Shown: positions 1-9,793, counted from the stretch's first letter. The stretch is DNA of 64,000 nt from Salinisphaera sp040361255 (GCF_040361255.1 NZ_APNG01000001.1:308432-372431); one strand, 5' to 3'. Notes: generated from the letters alone by a model not told the origin. Numbers and translations are program-made.

Positions 1-34
1 CGCTGGCTACGGCGTTGATGGTCTACGGCGCGCG

Positions 35-616
35 TCACGCGTCGGGCGTGACACCCATTCTTTCGAGCAATGTACCGGCATCGGCGGCCCGTTGGATACG
101 GCCGACCTGTGCAGCAGATACGAACCCCTCGGTCTGCATGTGGCCAAGACAGTCGGCAAGCGGCTGATAGAAACCGTCGATATCGAGCAGACCGCAGGGT
201 TTGTCGTGCCAGCCCAGCTGATGCCAGGTGAGCACCTCGAACAGTTCTTCAAGCGTACCGAAGCCGCCGGGCATGGCGATGAAGGCATCCGCAGCCTCGA
301 TCATCGCCAGCTTGCGCTGGTGCATGGTTTCGACCACGTTGAGTTCGGTCAGTCCGGTGTGGGCGAGTTCGCGATCGGTCATGGAGCGCGGAATCACCCC
401 ATAGACCTCGCCGCCGGCGGCCAGCGCGGCGTCGGCAATCACACCCATCAGACCGACCCGCGCACCGCCATAGACCAGGCGCACGCCGGCGCGAGCGATG
501 GCATCGCCAAGCGCCGCCGCGCCGTCGCGATAGACGCCTCGCGCGCCGTCTCGGGAACCGCAATACACACAAATACTGCGAATGCGCTCGTTGGCAGGCG
601 CGGTTTGTTCGGACAT
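35..616 (-). CDS. LOG-family nucleotide 5'-monophosphate phosphoribohydrolase
   Basis: A 193-residue LOG/TIGR00730 Rossmann-fold protein. Visible motifs are the N-terminal CVYCGS strand, the YGG loop and the family signature PGGFGTLEELFE, where R and E residues act on the N-glycosidic bond of nucleoside monophosphates in characterised members. The family is called 'lysine decarboxylase-like' in old annotation, but known activity is release of the base from AMP-type nucleotides, including cytokinin nucleotides. A longer in-frame start exists 30 bases upstream; I chose the ATG at 616 (MSEQTAP) because homologues begin shortly before the CVYCGS strand. It is monocistronic as far as seen and is co-oriented with the permease gene behind it. 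Family assignment is firm, physiological substrate unknown. Confidence 0.9.
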   Translation of the reverse strand: MSEQTAPANERIRSICVYCGSRDGARGVYRDGAAALGDAIARAGVRLVYGGARVGLMGVIADAALAAGGEVYGVIPRSMTDRELAHTGLTELNVVETMHQRKLAMIEAADAFIAMPGGFGTLEELFEVLTWHQLGWHDKPCGLLDIDGFYQPLADCLGHMQTEGFVSAAQVGRIQRAADAGTLLERMGVTPDA

Positions 617-734
617 GGCGAGCGAAGATGGCGGCCGGGCGCGCATTCTAACCAGTGGCAGCGAATGCGCGCAGCCCTACGCGCCCACCCGGGCGTCGCG
701 GCCGGCGGCCGCGACGCCATGGCCGGGTCGCTGG

Positions 735-2135
735 TCAGACGTTGCGTTCGTTCTTGAGCGCTTCCCGATCAGCATCCTTGACGAAGGTCTCGTCGACCTC
801 GCCCGAGAAGAAGCGCTTGCCGTAAATCAGCAGGCACAGGCCGATACCCACACCGAACGCCCAGGCTGCGCCTTGGGTGACGAGCACACCCGCGGTGATA
901 CCGGCGATGCCCAGATCACGCTGACTGCGGGCCTCCATGATGCCGATACGTACCGACACATAGCCCTGAATGAGCAGCGTCAGCGCCAGGGCCACGGCGA
1001 GAATCGGCTGGATGATGGACACGATCGGCAACAACAGCAGGCCGGTGTTCGTGCCCCAGCGAAACGACCCGGCGCCGCCGAAGATCGAATCCATCGCCTT
1101 GCGCCCTTCCTTGTAGCGCTCGACGATCACCACATGCATGGCCGCCCACAGCGGCCCGCACATGGCGACATCCGGCCCGAGAATACTCATGCCCGCATTA
1201 CGCGCGCCAAAGATCATGTGCGCACGGTCCGGGCTGTAGTCGATATGTTCATCCGGGCGCGAACCATCGGCCTCGTCGAGCAATGCCTTGGACTGCAGCA
1301 CGTCGCCGAAGAGCACGATATAGGTCGCCGCGACCATCGGCAGCGCCTGGACAAAGAACCACGCCGGCGGCAGGCCCACGCCAAAGACGGTGTACTCGGT
1401 CCAGAGGGTGACGAAATCCGGCTTGGAAAAGCCCCACTCCACATTCGGCCAGGGCGCCTCGCCGAACAACGGCGCGATGACGATGGCCAGCGCAATGATC
1501 GGGAAAATGCCGAGCTTGCCGATCAGCCCAAACACCGCATTGCGCTGCTTGAGCACATTGAAACCGCGCGAAAAGATCAACAGAAACGCCAGACCGACCG
1601 CGATCGAAATCGTGTACGGGAAGGTCCAGAAGCGCCCGTCATCGGCAAATACGCTGTTCACCGCGGCCAGGCCCGCGCCCATGATGATGCCCGCCTTGAG
1701 CGCGGGCGGCACGAAGCGCACCACATGTTTGGCCATGCCGGTCACGCCCAGCCCGATCGAGAGCGTGCCAAGCATGAACTGAAAGGCAATCAGCGCATGC
1801 ACGCGATCCACGCCCTCCGGAAAGCCTTCGCAGTAGGCGATCAGCAACGGAATGGCGGGCGTGATCCAGCCGGGCACGACCGGATCGCCGAGCAGATGAT
1901 GGGTGAGATAGAACAGGCCGTTGAGCATGACCACGGCCAGTGCGGCCTCGAACGGCATGCCCAACAGATCGGTCATCAACGGGATCGCGGCCAGATCGAC
2001 CGCGCACATCAACAGGCCCTGCAGATAATCCGGCCATTCGAAACGGTAGTGCAAAAACGGCAACCGTATCTTGAACGGCCCCGCGCCCCAGTACGACGCT
2101 TCGCCGCCGTCATGTGTTCGGTAGTGCGACATCAT
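735..2135 (-). CDS. NCS2/SLC23-like multi-pass permease
   Basis: A 466-residue protein made almost entirely of hydrophobic helices (about 12 to 14 predicted by eye), with a cytoplasmic, charged C-terminus. The region AGIIMGAGLAAVN and the later GTNTGLLLLP resemble the repeat-entry segments of the NCS2 nucleobase/ascorbate family (xanthine-uracil permease clan), but the classical NCS2 signature is not clear, so the substrate is not assigned. The start is taken at the tandem ATG ATG (2135) because GGGGGA lies about six bases upstream on the coding strand; two earlier in-frame starts lack this. A DUF3360-like relative is an alternative label. No purine riboswitch is seen upstream. Confidence 0.7.
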   Translation of the reverse strand: MMSHYRTHDGGEASYWGAGPFKIRLPFLHYRFEWPDYLQGLLMCAVDLAAIPLMTDLLGMPFEAALAVVMLNGLFYLTHHLLGDPVVPGWITPAIPLLIAYCEGFPEGVDRVHALIAFQFMLGTLSIGLGVTGMAKHVVRFVPPALKAGIIMGAGLAAVNSVFADDGRFWTFPYTISIAVGLAFLLIFSRGFNVLKQRNAVFGLIGKLGIFPIIALAIVIAPLFGEAPWPNVEWGFSKPDFVTLWTEYTVFGVGLPPAWFFVQALPMVAATYIVLFGDVLQSKALLDEADGSRPDEHIDYSPDRAHMIFGARNAGMSILGPDVAMCGPLWAAMHVVIVERYKEGRKAMDSIFGGAGSFRWGTNTGLLLLPIVSIIQPILAVALALTLLIQGYVSVRIGIMEARSQRDLGIAGITAGVLVTQGAAWAFGVGIGLCLLIYGKRFFSGEVDETFVKDADREALKNERNV

Positions 2136-2451
2136 CAAGTCCCCCGGTTTGGATGCGCGTAACATACCACCCGGCAGCGCCACCTCGGGAATTTGCGAAA
2201 TGGCGTTTCAGGCTCGCCTGCCTTGCGACCCTGCGATGAATCGCAGTCTTAACAAGCATTTGATGGCGCAGCGCATATCATGATTACCCTCGGCAGCGGC
2301 CACGGCACGCTGGCCGAACCGCGATACCCAGCCGGCGCGAGGACAGTCACATTGGCCGAGCTGGGCCGGCACATAACGACCACCGCCTCGAACAGTTCGC
2401 GGGCGGCCGTTTGCCTGCCGCACGAATAATTACGCAAGAGAGAATCAAGCG
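2136..2451. other. Intergenic region between divergent permease and terC
   Basis: About 316 bases separating two divergent starts, so it must hold promoters for both. A GAGAGA element lies about nine bases before the terC ATG. I looked for a yybP-ykoY manganese riboswitch, which often precedes terC-like genes, and did not find its conserved core. No gene is supported here. Confidence 0.5.
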
Positions 2452-3420
2452 ATGGATGTACCTGTCTGGGTCTGGGGCGCGACGATCGCCGGTATTCTGG
2501 CGCTTCTGATATTCGATTTCTTTGCCCACGTACGCACGCCGCACGCGCCGTCTTTCAAGGAGGCCGGCGGCTGGTCGATCTTCTACGTGGTGCTGGCCAT
2601 CATCTTCGGCATCGGCCTGTGGATGGTCTGGGGCCACGATCACGGCATCGAATACTTCGCCGGCTATATCACCGAAAAGAGTCTGTCGGTCGACAATCTG
2701 TTCGTGTTCGTGATCATCATGGCCTCGTTCAACGTGCCGGCCGAATATCAGCAAAAGGTGCTGCTGGTGGGCGTGGTCATCGCGCTCATTCTGCGCACCG
2801 TCTTCATCGCCCTTGGCGCGGCCGCGATCGAGAACTTCTCCTGGGTGTTCTATATCTTCGGCATCTTCCTGCTGTATACCGCCTGGAGTCTGGCACGTAC
2901 GAAGCATGACGAGGATGAGGAATACGAGCCCAATATCATGGTGCGCCTGGCGCAGAAGTATCTGCCTGCGACCGAGGAATACGATGGCACCCGGTTGACC
3001 ACGATCAAGAACGGCAAGCGCCTGATCACGCCCATGCTGATCGTGATGATCGCCATCGGCGCCACCGATATCCTGTTCGCACTGGATTCGATCCCGGCGA
3101 TCTACGGGCTCACCAAGGAGCCCTATATCGTATTCACTGCCAATGCCTTCGCCCTGCTCGGGCTGATCCAGCTCTACTTCCTGCTCGGCGGGCTGCTCGA
3201 TCGGCTGGTGTATCTGTCGCTGGGCCTGGCGGTGATTCTCGGCTTCATCGGCATCAAGCTGATGATCCACGCCCTGCACACCAACGAACTGCCCTTCATC
3301 AACGGCGGCCAGGAAGTGCATCTGGTACCGGAAATCCCGATCTGGCTGTCGCTATCGGTCATCGTGGGGATTCTCGTGGTGACCACCGTGGCCAGCCTGA
3401 TGAGCAGCAAAAGCAAGTAG
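2452..3420 (+). CDS. TerC family integral membrane protein
   Basis: A 322-residue TerC/Alx-type protein with about nine transmembrane segments. Family hallmarks are visible: ITEKSLSVDNLFVFVIIM near residue 80 and a matching acidic helix ATDILFALDSIPAI near residue 210, both carrying Asp residues thought to bind metal. TerC proteins act in metal export, mainly manganese, and in E. coli Alx/MntP-type manganese homeostasis; whether this one serves tellurite resistance or metal supply to secreted proteins is not visible. It stands alone, with no ter cluster neighbours, and is closed by a strong intrinsic terminator shared with the convergent hydrolase gene. Confidence 0.93.
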   Translation: MDVPVWVWGATIAGILALLIFDFFAHVRTPHAPSFKEAGGWSIFYVVLAIIFGIGLWMVWGHDHGIEYFAGYITEKSLSVDNLFVFVIIMASFNVPAEYQQKVLLVGVVIALILRTVFIALGAAAIENFSWVFYIFGIFLLYTAWSLARTKHDEDEEYEPNIMVRLAQKYLPATEEYDGTRLTTIKNGKRLITPMLIVMIAIGATDILFALDSIPAIYGLTKEPYIVFTANAFALLGLIQLYFLLGGLLDRLVYLSLGLAVILGFIGIKLMIHALHTNELPFINGGQEVHLVPEIPIWLSLSVIVGILVVTTVASLMSSKSK

Positions 3421-3439
3421 GCACACCAACGCTGACACG

Positions 3440-3476
3440 AAAAAGCCGGGCGCGTCAGCACGCCCGGCTTTTTTTG
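3440..3476. terminator. Bidirectional intrinsic terminator
   Basis: Perfect 9-bp stem (AGCCGGGCG at 3444-3452, CGCCCGGCT at 3461-3469) with an 8-base loop, followed by a T-run and preceded by an A-run. It lies between the convergent ends of terC and the lipoprotein hydrolase gene and should stop transcription from both sides. Confidence 0.92.
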
Positions 3477-3491
3477 GTTAGCTGCTTGCGT

Positions 3492-4934
3492 TCAAGGCGC
3501 CGGGCAGGCAGCGATTCCCTGACGATCGGCCGTGGTGAACTGACAGCCATAGTCTGCATCCGCAACCGCGGTACGCGAGACATCGTCGCCGGCCGGTTTC
3601 ACGCTGTTCTGTTCCCAGTTGATCATGTCCTCGAAGGCCGCCTGGCGTTCTTCCTGGGTGAAGTCGCAATGGCCTGGGGCACGTACGGCCCGCTGTACGA
3701 GCAGATCGTCATTGCCGTTTTCACGCGCACGCTCGCGATAGATCTGTTCGTGCACGAACGGTACGTAGAGATCGCCCAGGCCATGGAGGGTCACCATGGG
3801 CACGCTGAACTGGCCGTTGACCCGCGGAATCCAGCGTACGCCATCGCTACGCGCCGGATTGGCGTTCGGATCGGCCGCCACACGCAATATCGACGCGTTG
3901 AACTGGGTTTCCTCGACCGTGCTCGACGCCGGATCACCGTCGTAATCATATTCATAGCCGATATTGCCGCTCAGATTGCGAGCGAGAATACCGTTGACCG
4001 TGCCGTCGCGGCCCCCGGTGCCCATGACCACATCGTAATAGCCGCCCCGGAAGCCCTGCTGGAACACCGGCCGGTCACCGCCGCTGAGCGTACGTACGAT
4101 GTTCTCGAGCTTCTCGCCGGCTGCGGTCGGTACACCCTGCTGGCCAAAGCCGGGTTCGGTCGACCAGAGCACGGCATCGATTTCGGTCTGGTTGAAATCG
4201 GTGGCCGGATAACGCGTCGGCCCCATATCGGCGGCATGCTGGGCCGCGAAGGTGAAGTTGAGCAGATAGTCGAACTCGTAGGTGCCGCCGACCACGCCAC
4301 AGCGTGCAACCGCGCCGGCGTAGCGCACCTTGTTGGCCGCTTCGAGCTGGGTTTCCTGTTCGATGGCAGCAGCGGTGACATGGCCACCCATGGAATCGCC
4401 GGTGATATAGATCTTGGTCGGCGTCATCAGCGTGCGCCCGTTTTGCGCGGCGATATCGACGAAGGCGTTCGCGAGGGCATTGGTATCTTCCACGCCGGCA
4501 CGCACGTCGTAATAGTTCTTGCTATAGCTCGAGGCGGCCCAGGCATAGCCGTTGTTGACGTAGTAGTTGCGCAGCGCCGGGTTGCTGACCGTCAGTTCGT
4601 TACCTTCGCCACGATAACCGTGCGCATACATGATGAGCATGCCGTTCCAGTTATCCTGCGGCACTTCGACGCGATAGGCCGCGCCGTTGGGCATGACGCC
4701 CGACCAGCGATCGGTATCCACGGTCGCACCGCTCGAGGCACCGAAGCTCAGGGTATAGCCATCGTCGTTCTGGGTGATCGCCGTGAACTGGCGCGAATCC
4801 TGAATTCGGGTCGCCGTTTCGCCGCCGTCCGTATCGACGGAATCGTTGTCGCTGCCCCCACTATCGGAACAACCCACCACCAGGGCACTCGCGCACGCGA
4901 GCACCAGGACTTGCGTCCAGCGTAAGTCTTTCAT
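3492..4934 (-). CDS. Secreted lipoprotein alpha/beta hydrolase
   Basis: A 480-residue predicted lipoprotein. The N-terminus is a type II signal peptide with lipobox VVGC (Cys22) followed by Ser-Asp, which favours the outer membrane, then a Gly/Ser/Asp-rich linker. The rest is an alpha/beta hydrolase: MYAHGYRG oxyanion strand, GDSMGG nucleophile elbow (Ser near 181), a late DLYVPF acid region and GHCDF histidine. Tannase- and 3-hydroxybutyrate-oligomer-hydrolase-like enzymes share this layout, but I cannot fix the substrate. Start is the ATG at 4934 with AGGAGG six bases upstream; an in-frame extension upstream has no ribosome site. Monocistronic, ending on the shared terminator. Confidence 0.85.
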   Translation of the reverse strand: MKDLRWTQVLVLACASALVVGCSDSGGSDNDSVDTDGGETATRIQDSRQFTAITQNDDGYTLSFGASSGATVDTDRWSGVMPNGAAYRVEVPQDNWNGMLIMYAHGYRGEGNELTVSNPALRNYYVNNGYAWAASSYSKNYYDVRAGVEDTNALANAFVDIAAQNGRTLMTPTKIYITGDSMGGHVTAAAIEQETQLEAANKVRYAGAVARCGVVGGTYEFDYLLNFTFAAQHAADMGPTRYPATDFNQTEIDAVLWSTEPGFGQQGVPTAAGEKLENIVRTLSGGDRPVFQQGFRGGYYDVVMGTGGRDGTVNGILARNLSGNIGYEYDYDGDPASSTVEETQFNASILRVAADPNANPARSDGVRWIPRVNGQFSVPMVTLHGLGDLYVPFVHEQIYRERARENGNDDLLVQRAVRAPGHCDFTQEERQAAFEDMINWEQNSVKPAGDDVSRTAVADADYGCQFTTADRQGIAACPAP

Positions 4935-5308
4935 GTCTCCTCCTGAGCGGCCTCGCCGGGTACCCGTACAGGGCGAGCGGGCCTTATTTATTTTTGCTTC
5001 TATTGCGACCAGCGAACTAAAACGAAACGCCATTTCACTGGAACGCTTAGTAATTCATCGTACCGCGTGCAGCGTCAAGCCCGCCGCGGCTGGCGGGCGG
5101 CCCAAATCACCCGTCTGTCGCCACGGCTAGACGTTCAGCAAAGCGAACACGCTCGACTTATCAATCGCTTGCGTCGTGCCCCGAAAGCAGTCGAAGAAAA
5201 GCGCAGAACCGAAACCGTCACGAACGCCGACCGCGATACGGCATGGCCGTCCGCATGTTCAGCGCGAATCGCTCGTCGCCGGGGCGCCAGATACGCCCCC
5301 GGCGTCGA
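4935..5308. other. Gene-free region upstream of the lipoprotein hydrolase
   Basis: About 374 bases between the hydrolase start and the end of glutamate dehydrogenase. An AT-rich patch near 4982-5055 probably carries the hydrolase promoter on the minus strand. The remaining open frames have no ribosome sites or recognisable protein features. Confidence 0.5.
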
Positions 5309-6565
5309 TTAGCCGCCGTCGCGAAAGAAGCTGCTGGTACCGCGGGCCTGGGCCGCGTTTTCGAGTTTTTCCAGCGCGATCACATAGGCCGCGGTGCGGT
5401 AGTCGATCTCCAGCGATTCGGCGCGCTCGGCCACGCGCTCGGTGGCCTCGACCATGCGTGTTTTCAGGCGCTCGGCCACGGTATCGGCATCCCAATACCA
5501 GGCCTGGCGATTCTGAACCCACTCGAAATAGCTCACCGTCACGCCACCGGCGTTGGCCAGAATATCGGGCAGCACCTGCACCCGGTTTTTTACCAGCGTG
5601 GCGTCGGCCTCGCTGGCCACGGGGCCGTTGGCGATCTCGACGAGTACGCCGGCCTGCACGTTGGCGGCATTATCCTCGGTGATCACGTTTTCCAGTGCCG
5701 CCGGGGCCAACACGTCGACTTCGAGCGCGATCAGATCCTCGTTCGAAATCTGCTCGCCGTCGGCATCGGTGACCGAGCCGTTTGATTGCTTGGCCTTGGC
5801 CACGGCATCGATATCCAGCCCGTTTTCGTCGTAAATACCGCCGCCGGAGTCACTGACCGCCACCACCTTGTAACCAGCATCCACACACAGCCGGGCGAAC
5901 TGTTGGCCGGCATTACCGAAGCCCTGCACGGCGACCGTGGTGCCATCGGCGTCGCGCTCCCAGCGCTTCATCATCGTTTCGAGCGTATGAAAGGCACCGT
6001 CGCCGGTGGCTGTGGTGCGGCCCTCGGAGCCGCCCATTTCCACCGGCTTGCCGGTAATCACGGCACGTTCCTCGGCCCGGTTGATGATGCGGTACTGGTC
6101 CATCATCCAGCCCATCACGCGCGGGTTGGTATTCACGTCCGGCGCCGGGATATCGGAATCCGGACCGATGAAGTCGGCGATCTTGTCGATATAGGCACGC
6201 GAAAGCCGTTCCATCTCGGCCGGCGACAGCTCTTTGGGATCGATCGAAATACCGCCCTTGCCGCCGCCGAACGGCAGCCCGAGCACCGCGCATTTCATGG
6301 TCATCCAGAACGCCAGCGTGGATACCTCGTCGGCATTCACGTCCGGGTGAAAGCGAATGCCGCCCTTGGCCGGACCCAGCGTGGTGTCGTAACGCACCCG
6401 GTAACCGGGATAGAGCTTCATCTCGCCATTATCGTGGCGCAGCGGTACCGACACCTTCAGCGCGGTATCCGGCTGGGCCAGCTGCTGGGCGATATCGTCG
6501 GAAATATCGATATGTTCGAGCGCAGCTTCGATACGCGCGCTCGCACCGTCGAAAAGACTGGGCAT
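5309..6565 (-). CDS. Glu/Leu/Phe/Val dehydrogenase family (glutamate dehydrogenase)
   Basis: A 418-residue hexameric-type glutamate dehydrogenase. Visible are the glutamate-binding lysine region GYRVRYDTTLGPAKGG, the catalytic lysine motif PFGGGKGGI, a PAPDVNT active-site loop, and a Rossmann dinucleotide site VQGFGNAGQQFA about halfway. It interconverts glutamate and 2-oxoglutarate plus ammonia. Length matches the short bacterial/archaeal class (about 420), not the 450-residue E. coli GdhA class or the giant NAD-GDH. The start (6565) was chosen because MPSLFDG precedes the first conserved helix; its ribosome site is weak, and an extension to 6661 cannot be excluded. Cofactor preference is not readable. 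Confidence 0.93.
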   Translation of the reverse strand: MPSLFDGASARIEAALEHIDISDDIAQQLAQPDTALKVSVPLRHDNGEMKLYPGYRVRYDTTLGPAKGGIRFHPDVNADEVSTLAFWMTMKCAVLGLPFGGGKGGISIDPKELSPAEMERLSRAYIDKIADFIGPDSDIPAPDVNTNPRVMGWMMDQYRIINRAEERAVITGKPVEMGGSEGRTTATGDGAFHTLETMMKRWERDADGTTVAVQGFGNAGQQFARLCVDAGYKVVAVSDSGGGIYDENGLDIDAVAKAKQSNGSVTDADGEQISNEDLIALEVDVLAPAALENVITEDNAANVQAGVLVEIANGPVASEADATLVKNRVQVLPDILANAGGVTVSYFEWVQNRQAWYWDADTVAERLKTRMVEATERVAERAESLEIDYRTAAYVIALEKLENAAQARGTSSFFRDGG

Positions 6566-6669
6566 AAGACACAAGAGATTGCGAACAATACCCAGTAGCT
6601 GCGTACGACAACGGCCGAATACAAGCGTTGGCTTTACCCGGCCACCGCCACAGGCCGGCACGCGCGCGC

Positions 6670-7608
6670 TCAGGGCATGGGCGCAGCGCTGTCCTTGTCC
6701 ATCCAGTGTGCCAACGCGTGATACAGCCCGGCCGGCAGGGCCGCGCCATGATCGGCACCGGGCAATATCTGGTAGTCGATATCGAAGGCCGCGCAGCCGC
6801 CCAGAATGTCGGCCGCGGTGGCGGCGTTATCCACCATTCGGCGGCGCGCGAGCTTGGCGCGCCGCTCGGGCGGGTCGGTCGGCGTTTGATCCAGCGGCTG
6901 TTCTTCACGCCCGACCGTGATCACCACATCCCGGCGCTGGCCGGCTCCGCAATCGTCACGCCGGGCTCGCTGTCGTAGCGGTGCGATCAGATCGCCCTCG
7001 TGCCACCAAAGCGACGGGCTGGCGGCGAAGTAGGCCGAATAACGCGCCGGATTGCGGGTTAGCGCATAGAGCACGGTCAGCCCGCCCAGCGAATGGCCGA
7101 ACAACGCGGCGCGGGCCGGGTCGATACGATAGCGGCGTGCGATACGCGGTTTGACCTGCGTTTCGATGAAATCCAGAAACGCGCCCGCCTGGCCACTGCC
7201 CGGATGGTCGGGCGCCGCCGTGGGGGTGAGATCCTGGTAGCGGCGCGCTACATCGAAATCCGCGGTATCCGGATAGCCCACCCCCACCACGAGCACGCGA
7301 TCGGCCAGATCGTGTGCACGCAGCCAGGCCAATGCCTTGGGCGCGCTGCGATTGCCGTCAAACAGATAAACGACCGCATAACCCGCAGCCGGGGCCGGCT
7401 TGTCCGGCTGCGACAACAGCAGTTCGTAGACCCGGCCGCTGGCGGGATCCGCGACCTGCACATGCTGCAACGCAGCCGCGGCCTGTGGATGGGGCTCGTC
7501 GTGGTGAGCGGGCTGGGCCGTGACTGCGTTCAGCCCGCTCACCGCCCAGAGCACACAAGCGGCGGCCAGGCGCCGCCTGCGCGATCCGATGGTGGCATTC
7601 GTGGGCAC
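6670..7608 (-). CDS. Secreted Fes/IroE-like siderophore esterase
   Basis: A 312-residue alpha/beta hydrolase of the esterase D/Fes type. It begins with a twin-arginine-rich, hydrophobic signal peptide (RRRR then AAACVLWAVSGL), so it should act in the periplasm. The nucleophile elbow FGHSLGG, the substrate-side ASPSLWWHEGDL segment and a late GADHGAAL histidine are clear. Members hydrolyse ester-linked siderophores such as enterobactin or salmochelin, releasing iron. The start is a GTG at 7608 that overlaps the receptor stop codon as TAGTG, which implies translational coupling to the upstream TonB receptor. A longer frame upstream lies inside the receptor gene and is rejected. Confidence 0.85.
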   Translation of the reverse strand: MPTNATIGSRRRRLAAACVLWAVSGLNAVTAQPAHHDEPHPQAAAALQHVQVADPASGRVYELLLSQPDKPAPAAGYAVVYLFDGNRSAPKALAWLRAHDLADRVLVVGVGYPDTADFDVARRYQDLTPTAAPDHPGSGQAGAFLDFIETQVKPRIARRYRIDPARAALFGHSLGGLTVLYALTRNPARYSAYFAASPSLWWHEGDLIAPLRQRARRDDCGAGQRRDVVITVGREEQPLDQTPTDPPERRAKLARRRMVDNAATAADILGGCAAFDIDYQILPGADHGAALPAGLYHALAHWMDKDSAAPMP

Positions 7609-9743
7609 TAGAAGTCGTAGCGCAGCGAACCGACCACGCTCGTAGGCTCGCCGTAGAAGTTGAAGGTGCCGGTACTGCCGACCCGGTTGTAGTACTTCTT
7701 GTCGAGGATGTTGTTCACATTGAGCGCCCCGGAAAGTCTGTCGGTAAAACGATAGCCGACCATGGCATCGACCACCGCATAACCCGGCGCTTCGACACCC
7801 TGGGTCGAGCTGAAGTCGCTGAGTGCGGTCACCCCGGCGCCGATACTCACCCGGTCGAGCACGCCGGAATCGAAGGCGTATTTCGTCCACAGATTGAACA
7901 TGTGATCGGGCATGAGCACGAAGGTCGCCTCCGGATCGCCACGCTCGACTTCGGTATCGAGATAGGTATAGCCGGCAATGATATCCAGCTGCTCGATCGG
8001 CGAACCATCGATTTCGAATTCCACCCCCTGGATACGCCGCTCGCCAATCGCGGCGTTGTAGTTCTCACCGGGCACGCCGGCCGCGTAGTTGCGATCGTAC
8101 ATCCGAAACAGGCTGGCGCGGGCGTTGAGATCGCCGTTGAAATAGACGCCTTTCACGCCCGTTTCGTATTGCGTGCCCTCGCGCGGTTCGATGAGCTCGT
8201 TATTCGCGTCGTAGGCGGTCTGCGGCTTGAACACCTTGGAATAGCTGGCATAGAGCGCGTGGTGGCGATCCACGTCGAGCACCAGCCCGGCATAGGGGGT
8301 GAGCTTGCCATTGTCGTCGCGCGTGCCGGTGGTGCCGCTGTCGTTATCGGTGAGTTCTACCTTGTAATCGCTCACGCGTGCGCCGCCGATCAGGGCCAGG
8401 CGCTTGATCGGACGAAACGTCAGCTTCGAATACAGCCCGATTTCCTCGAGCTTTTGCGTGGTATCCGACACCGAGCCGCTTTCGAGCACATCCACATAGG
8501 CCAGATCGGCGAAATCGTCGGCATTGGTACGGCCCAGACGCGCGCGCCCGCGAATGGTGTCGGTGTCGTAATGCTTGTAATCGCTGCCGGCAACGAATTC
8601 GCTGACATTGCCGAAGGTGTCGAACGGCTGGCTGTAGCTGGCGTCCATCGAGAGCGTGTTCTGGTCGATATCGCCGCCCGTACCAGATACGCCGATGCTG
8701 CCGTCATCAGCCAGCGCGCTGCCGCCGAAGGCATAGTTGTAGTCGGCATTACGGTTCGAATAGCGCGCCGCGACACGCCCGAAGCCGCCAGAGGCGAACC
8801 GGTGGGTCAGTTCGAACAGAAAATCGTCGGTCGTGGAGGTGAAATCGTTCCAGTCGGCGCCGAAAAACGTCGAACGGGCCACGTCGAGCAGATCGCCATC
8901 GGCATCGGTGGCCAGGCCGTTGTTGACGGTGATATCGCGTTCCTGGCGCAGATAGGCCACTGCCACCATCGTGTCCGGGTCGATCGCGTATTCGAGCGTG
9001 CCGTAGAAGGTCTGGGCGTTGTTGTCGTTGTGATCGACAAAGCCATCGGTATCGCTGTCGGCGATTACCGCGCGCCCGCGCAGGCGGCCGTCGTCGGTGA
9101 GCGGGCCACCGACATCGCCTTCCAGATAATACTGGTTGAAGCTGCCATAGCGACCGGTGACATGGCCCTGAAAATCCTCGGTGGGGCGCTTGCGCACGAG
9201 ATTGACGATACCGCCGAGTTCGCTGGTGCTGTTGAACAGCCCCGAGGGCCCGCGCATGACCTCGACGCGATCAAAAGCCGCGAGGCTGGGCAGCGTGCCG
9301 TTGATACTGGCCATGGGCGCGGGCAGGCCATCGATATTGAACTCGTCGTATTCATAGCCGCGCGAAAAGATCGACGAACGCCCGGCATCGTTGGTGAGCA
9401 CACGCAGGCCCGGCGTGCGCCGAGCCAGTTCGTCGAGCGTATCCACATTGCGATCGTCGATGGACTCGCGCGTGATCACGCTGATCGACTGCGGAATATC
9501 CTTGAGCGCGGCCGGCGTCTTGGTCCCCACGGTCGCTGCGTCCACCGCATAGCCGCCGGTCTGTTCCGACGGCTGCATGTCATAGAGCTGATTACCTTCG
9601 ACCGTGACCATCTCCAGCGCCAGCGGCGCATCGTCGGTGGAGGCGTCACTTTGCGCCCAGGCGGGCATCACGGCGGCCAGCGTCACCACGCCCAGTAAAC
9701 AACGCGCACGAAGCGACGGCCGTGTATCGATACAGCGGTTCAT
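7608..9743 (-). CDS. TonB-dependent siderophore receptor
   Basis: A 711-residue outer-membrane receptor: signal peptide ending at AWAQ near residue 31, a TonB-box-like region, a plug domain (about residues 60-175, with IPQSISVITRE and the conserved RGYEYDEFNIDGLP and RGPSGLFNSTSELGG loops), then a beta-barrel ending in the terminal phenylalanine of SLRYDF. It belongs to the FhuA/FpvA/FoxA siderophore class that imports ferric hydroxamate or mixed siderophores using TonB energy. Start is the ATG at 9743 with GGGGA upstream. It forms a two-gene unit with the esterase and faces an AraC regulator across a Fur-box-like palindrome. Confidence 0.95.
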   Translation of the reverse strand: MNRCIDTRPSLRARCLLGVVTLAAVMPAWAQSDASTDDAPLALEMVTVEGNQLYDMQPSEQTGGYAVDAATVGTKTPAALKDIPQSISVITRESIDDRNVDTLDELARRTPGLRVLTNDAGRSSIFSRGYEYDEFNIDGLPAPMASINGTLPSLAAFDRVEVMRGPSGLFNSTSELGGIVNLVRKRPTEDFQGHVTGRYGSFNQYYLEGDVGGPLTDDGRLRGRAVIADSDTDGFVDHNDNNAQTFYGTLEYAIDPDTMVAVAYLRQERDITVNNGLATDADGDLLDVARSTFFGADWNDFTSTTDDFLFELTHRFASGGFGRVAARYSNRNADYNYAFGGSALADDGSIGVSGTGGDIDQNTLSMDASYSQPFDTFGNVSEFVAGSDYKHYDTDTIRGRARLGRTNADDFADLAYVDVLESGSVSDTTQKLEEIGLYSKLTFRPIKRLALIGGARVSDYKVELTDNDSGTTGTRDDNGKLTPYAGLVLDVDRHHALYASYSKVFKPQTAYDANNELIEPREGTQYETGVKGVYFNGDLNARASLFRMYDRNYAAGVPGENYNAAIGERRIQGVEFEIDGSPIEQLDIIAGYTYLDTEVERGDPEATFVLMPDHMFNLWTKYAFDSGVLDRVSIGAGVTALSDFSSTQGVEAPGYAVVDAMVGYRFTDRLSGALNVNNILDKKYYNRVGSTGTFNFYGEPTSVVGSLRYDF

Positions 9744-9793
9744 GTATTTCCCCAAAACAACGCGCGGCCCAACCGGCGTCTAAAAACACCCCT

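Noticed and set aside
2136..2451. A yybP-ykoY manganese riboswitch before terC
   Set aside because: The gene type invites it, but I could not find the conserved core of that riboswitch in the leader.
7902..9698. A long open frame opposite the TonB receptor gene
   Set aside because: It is a GC-driven shadow: low-complexity composition, no ribosome site, no domain, and the receptor frame is fully conserved in character.
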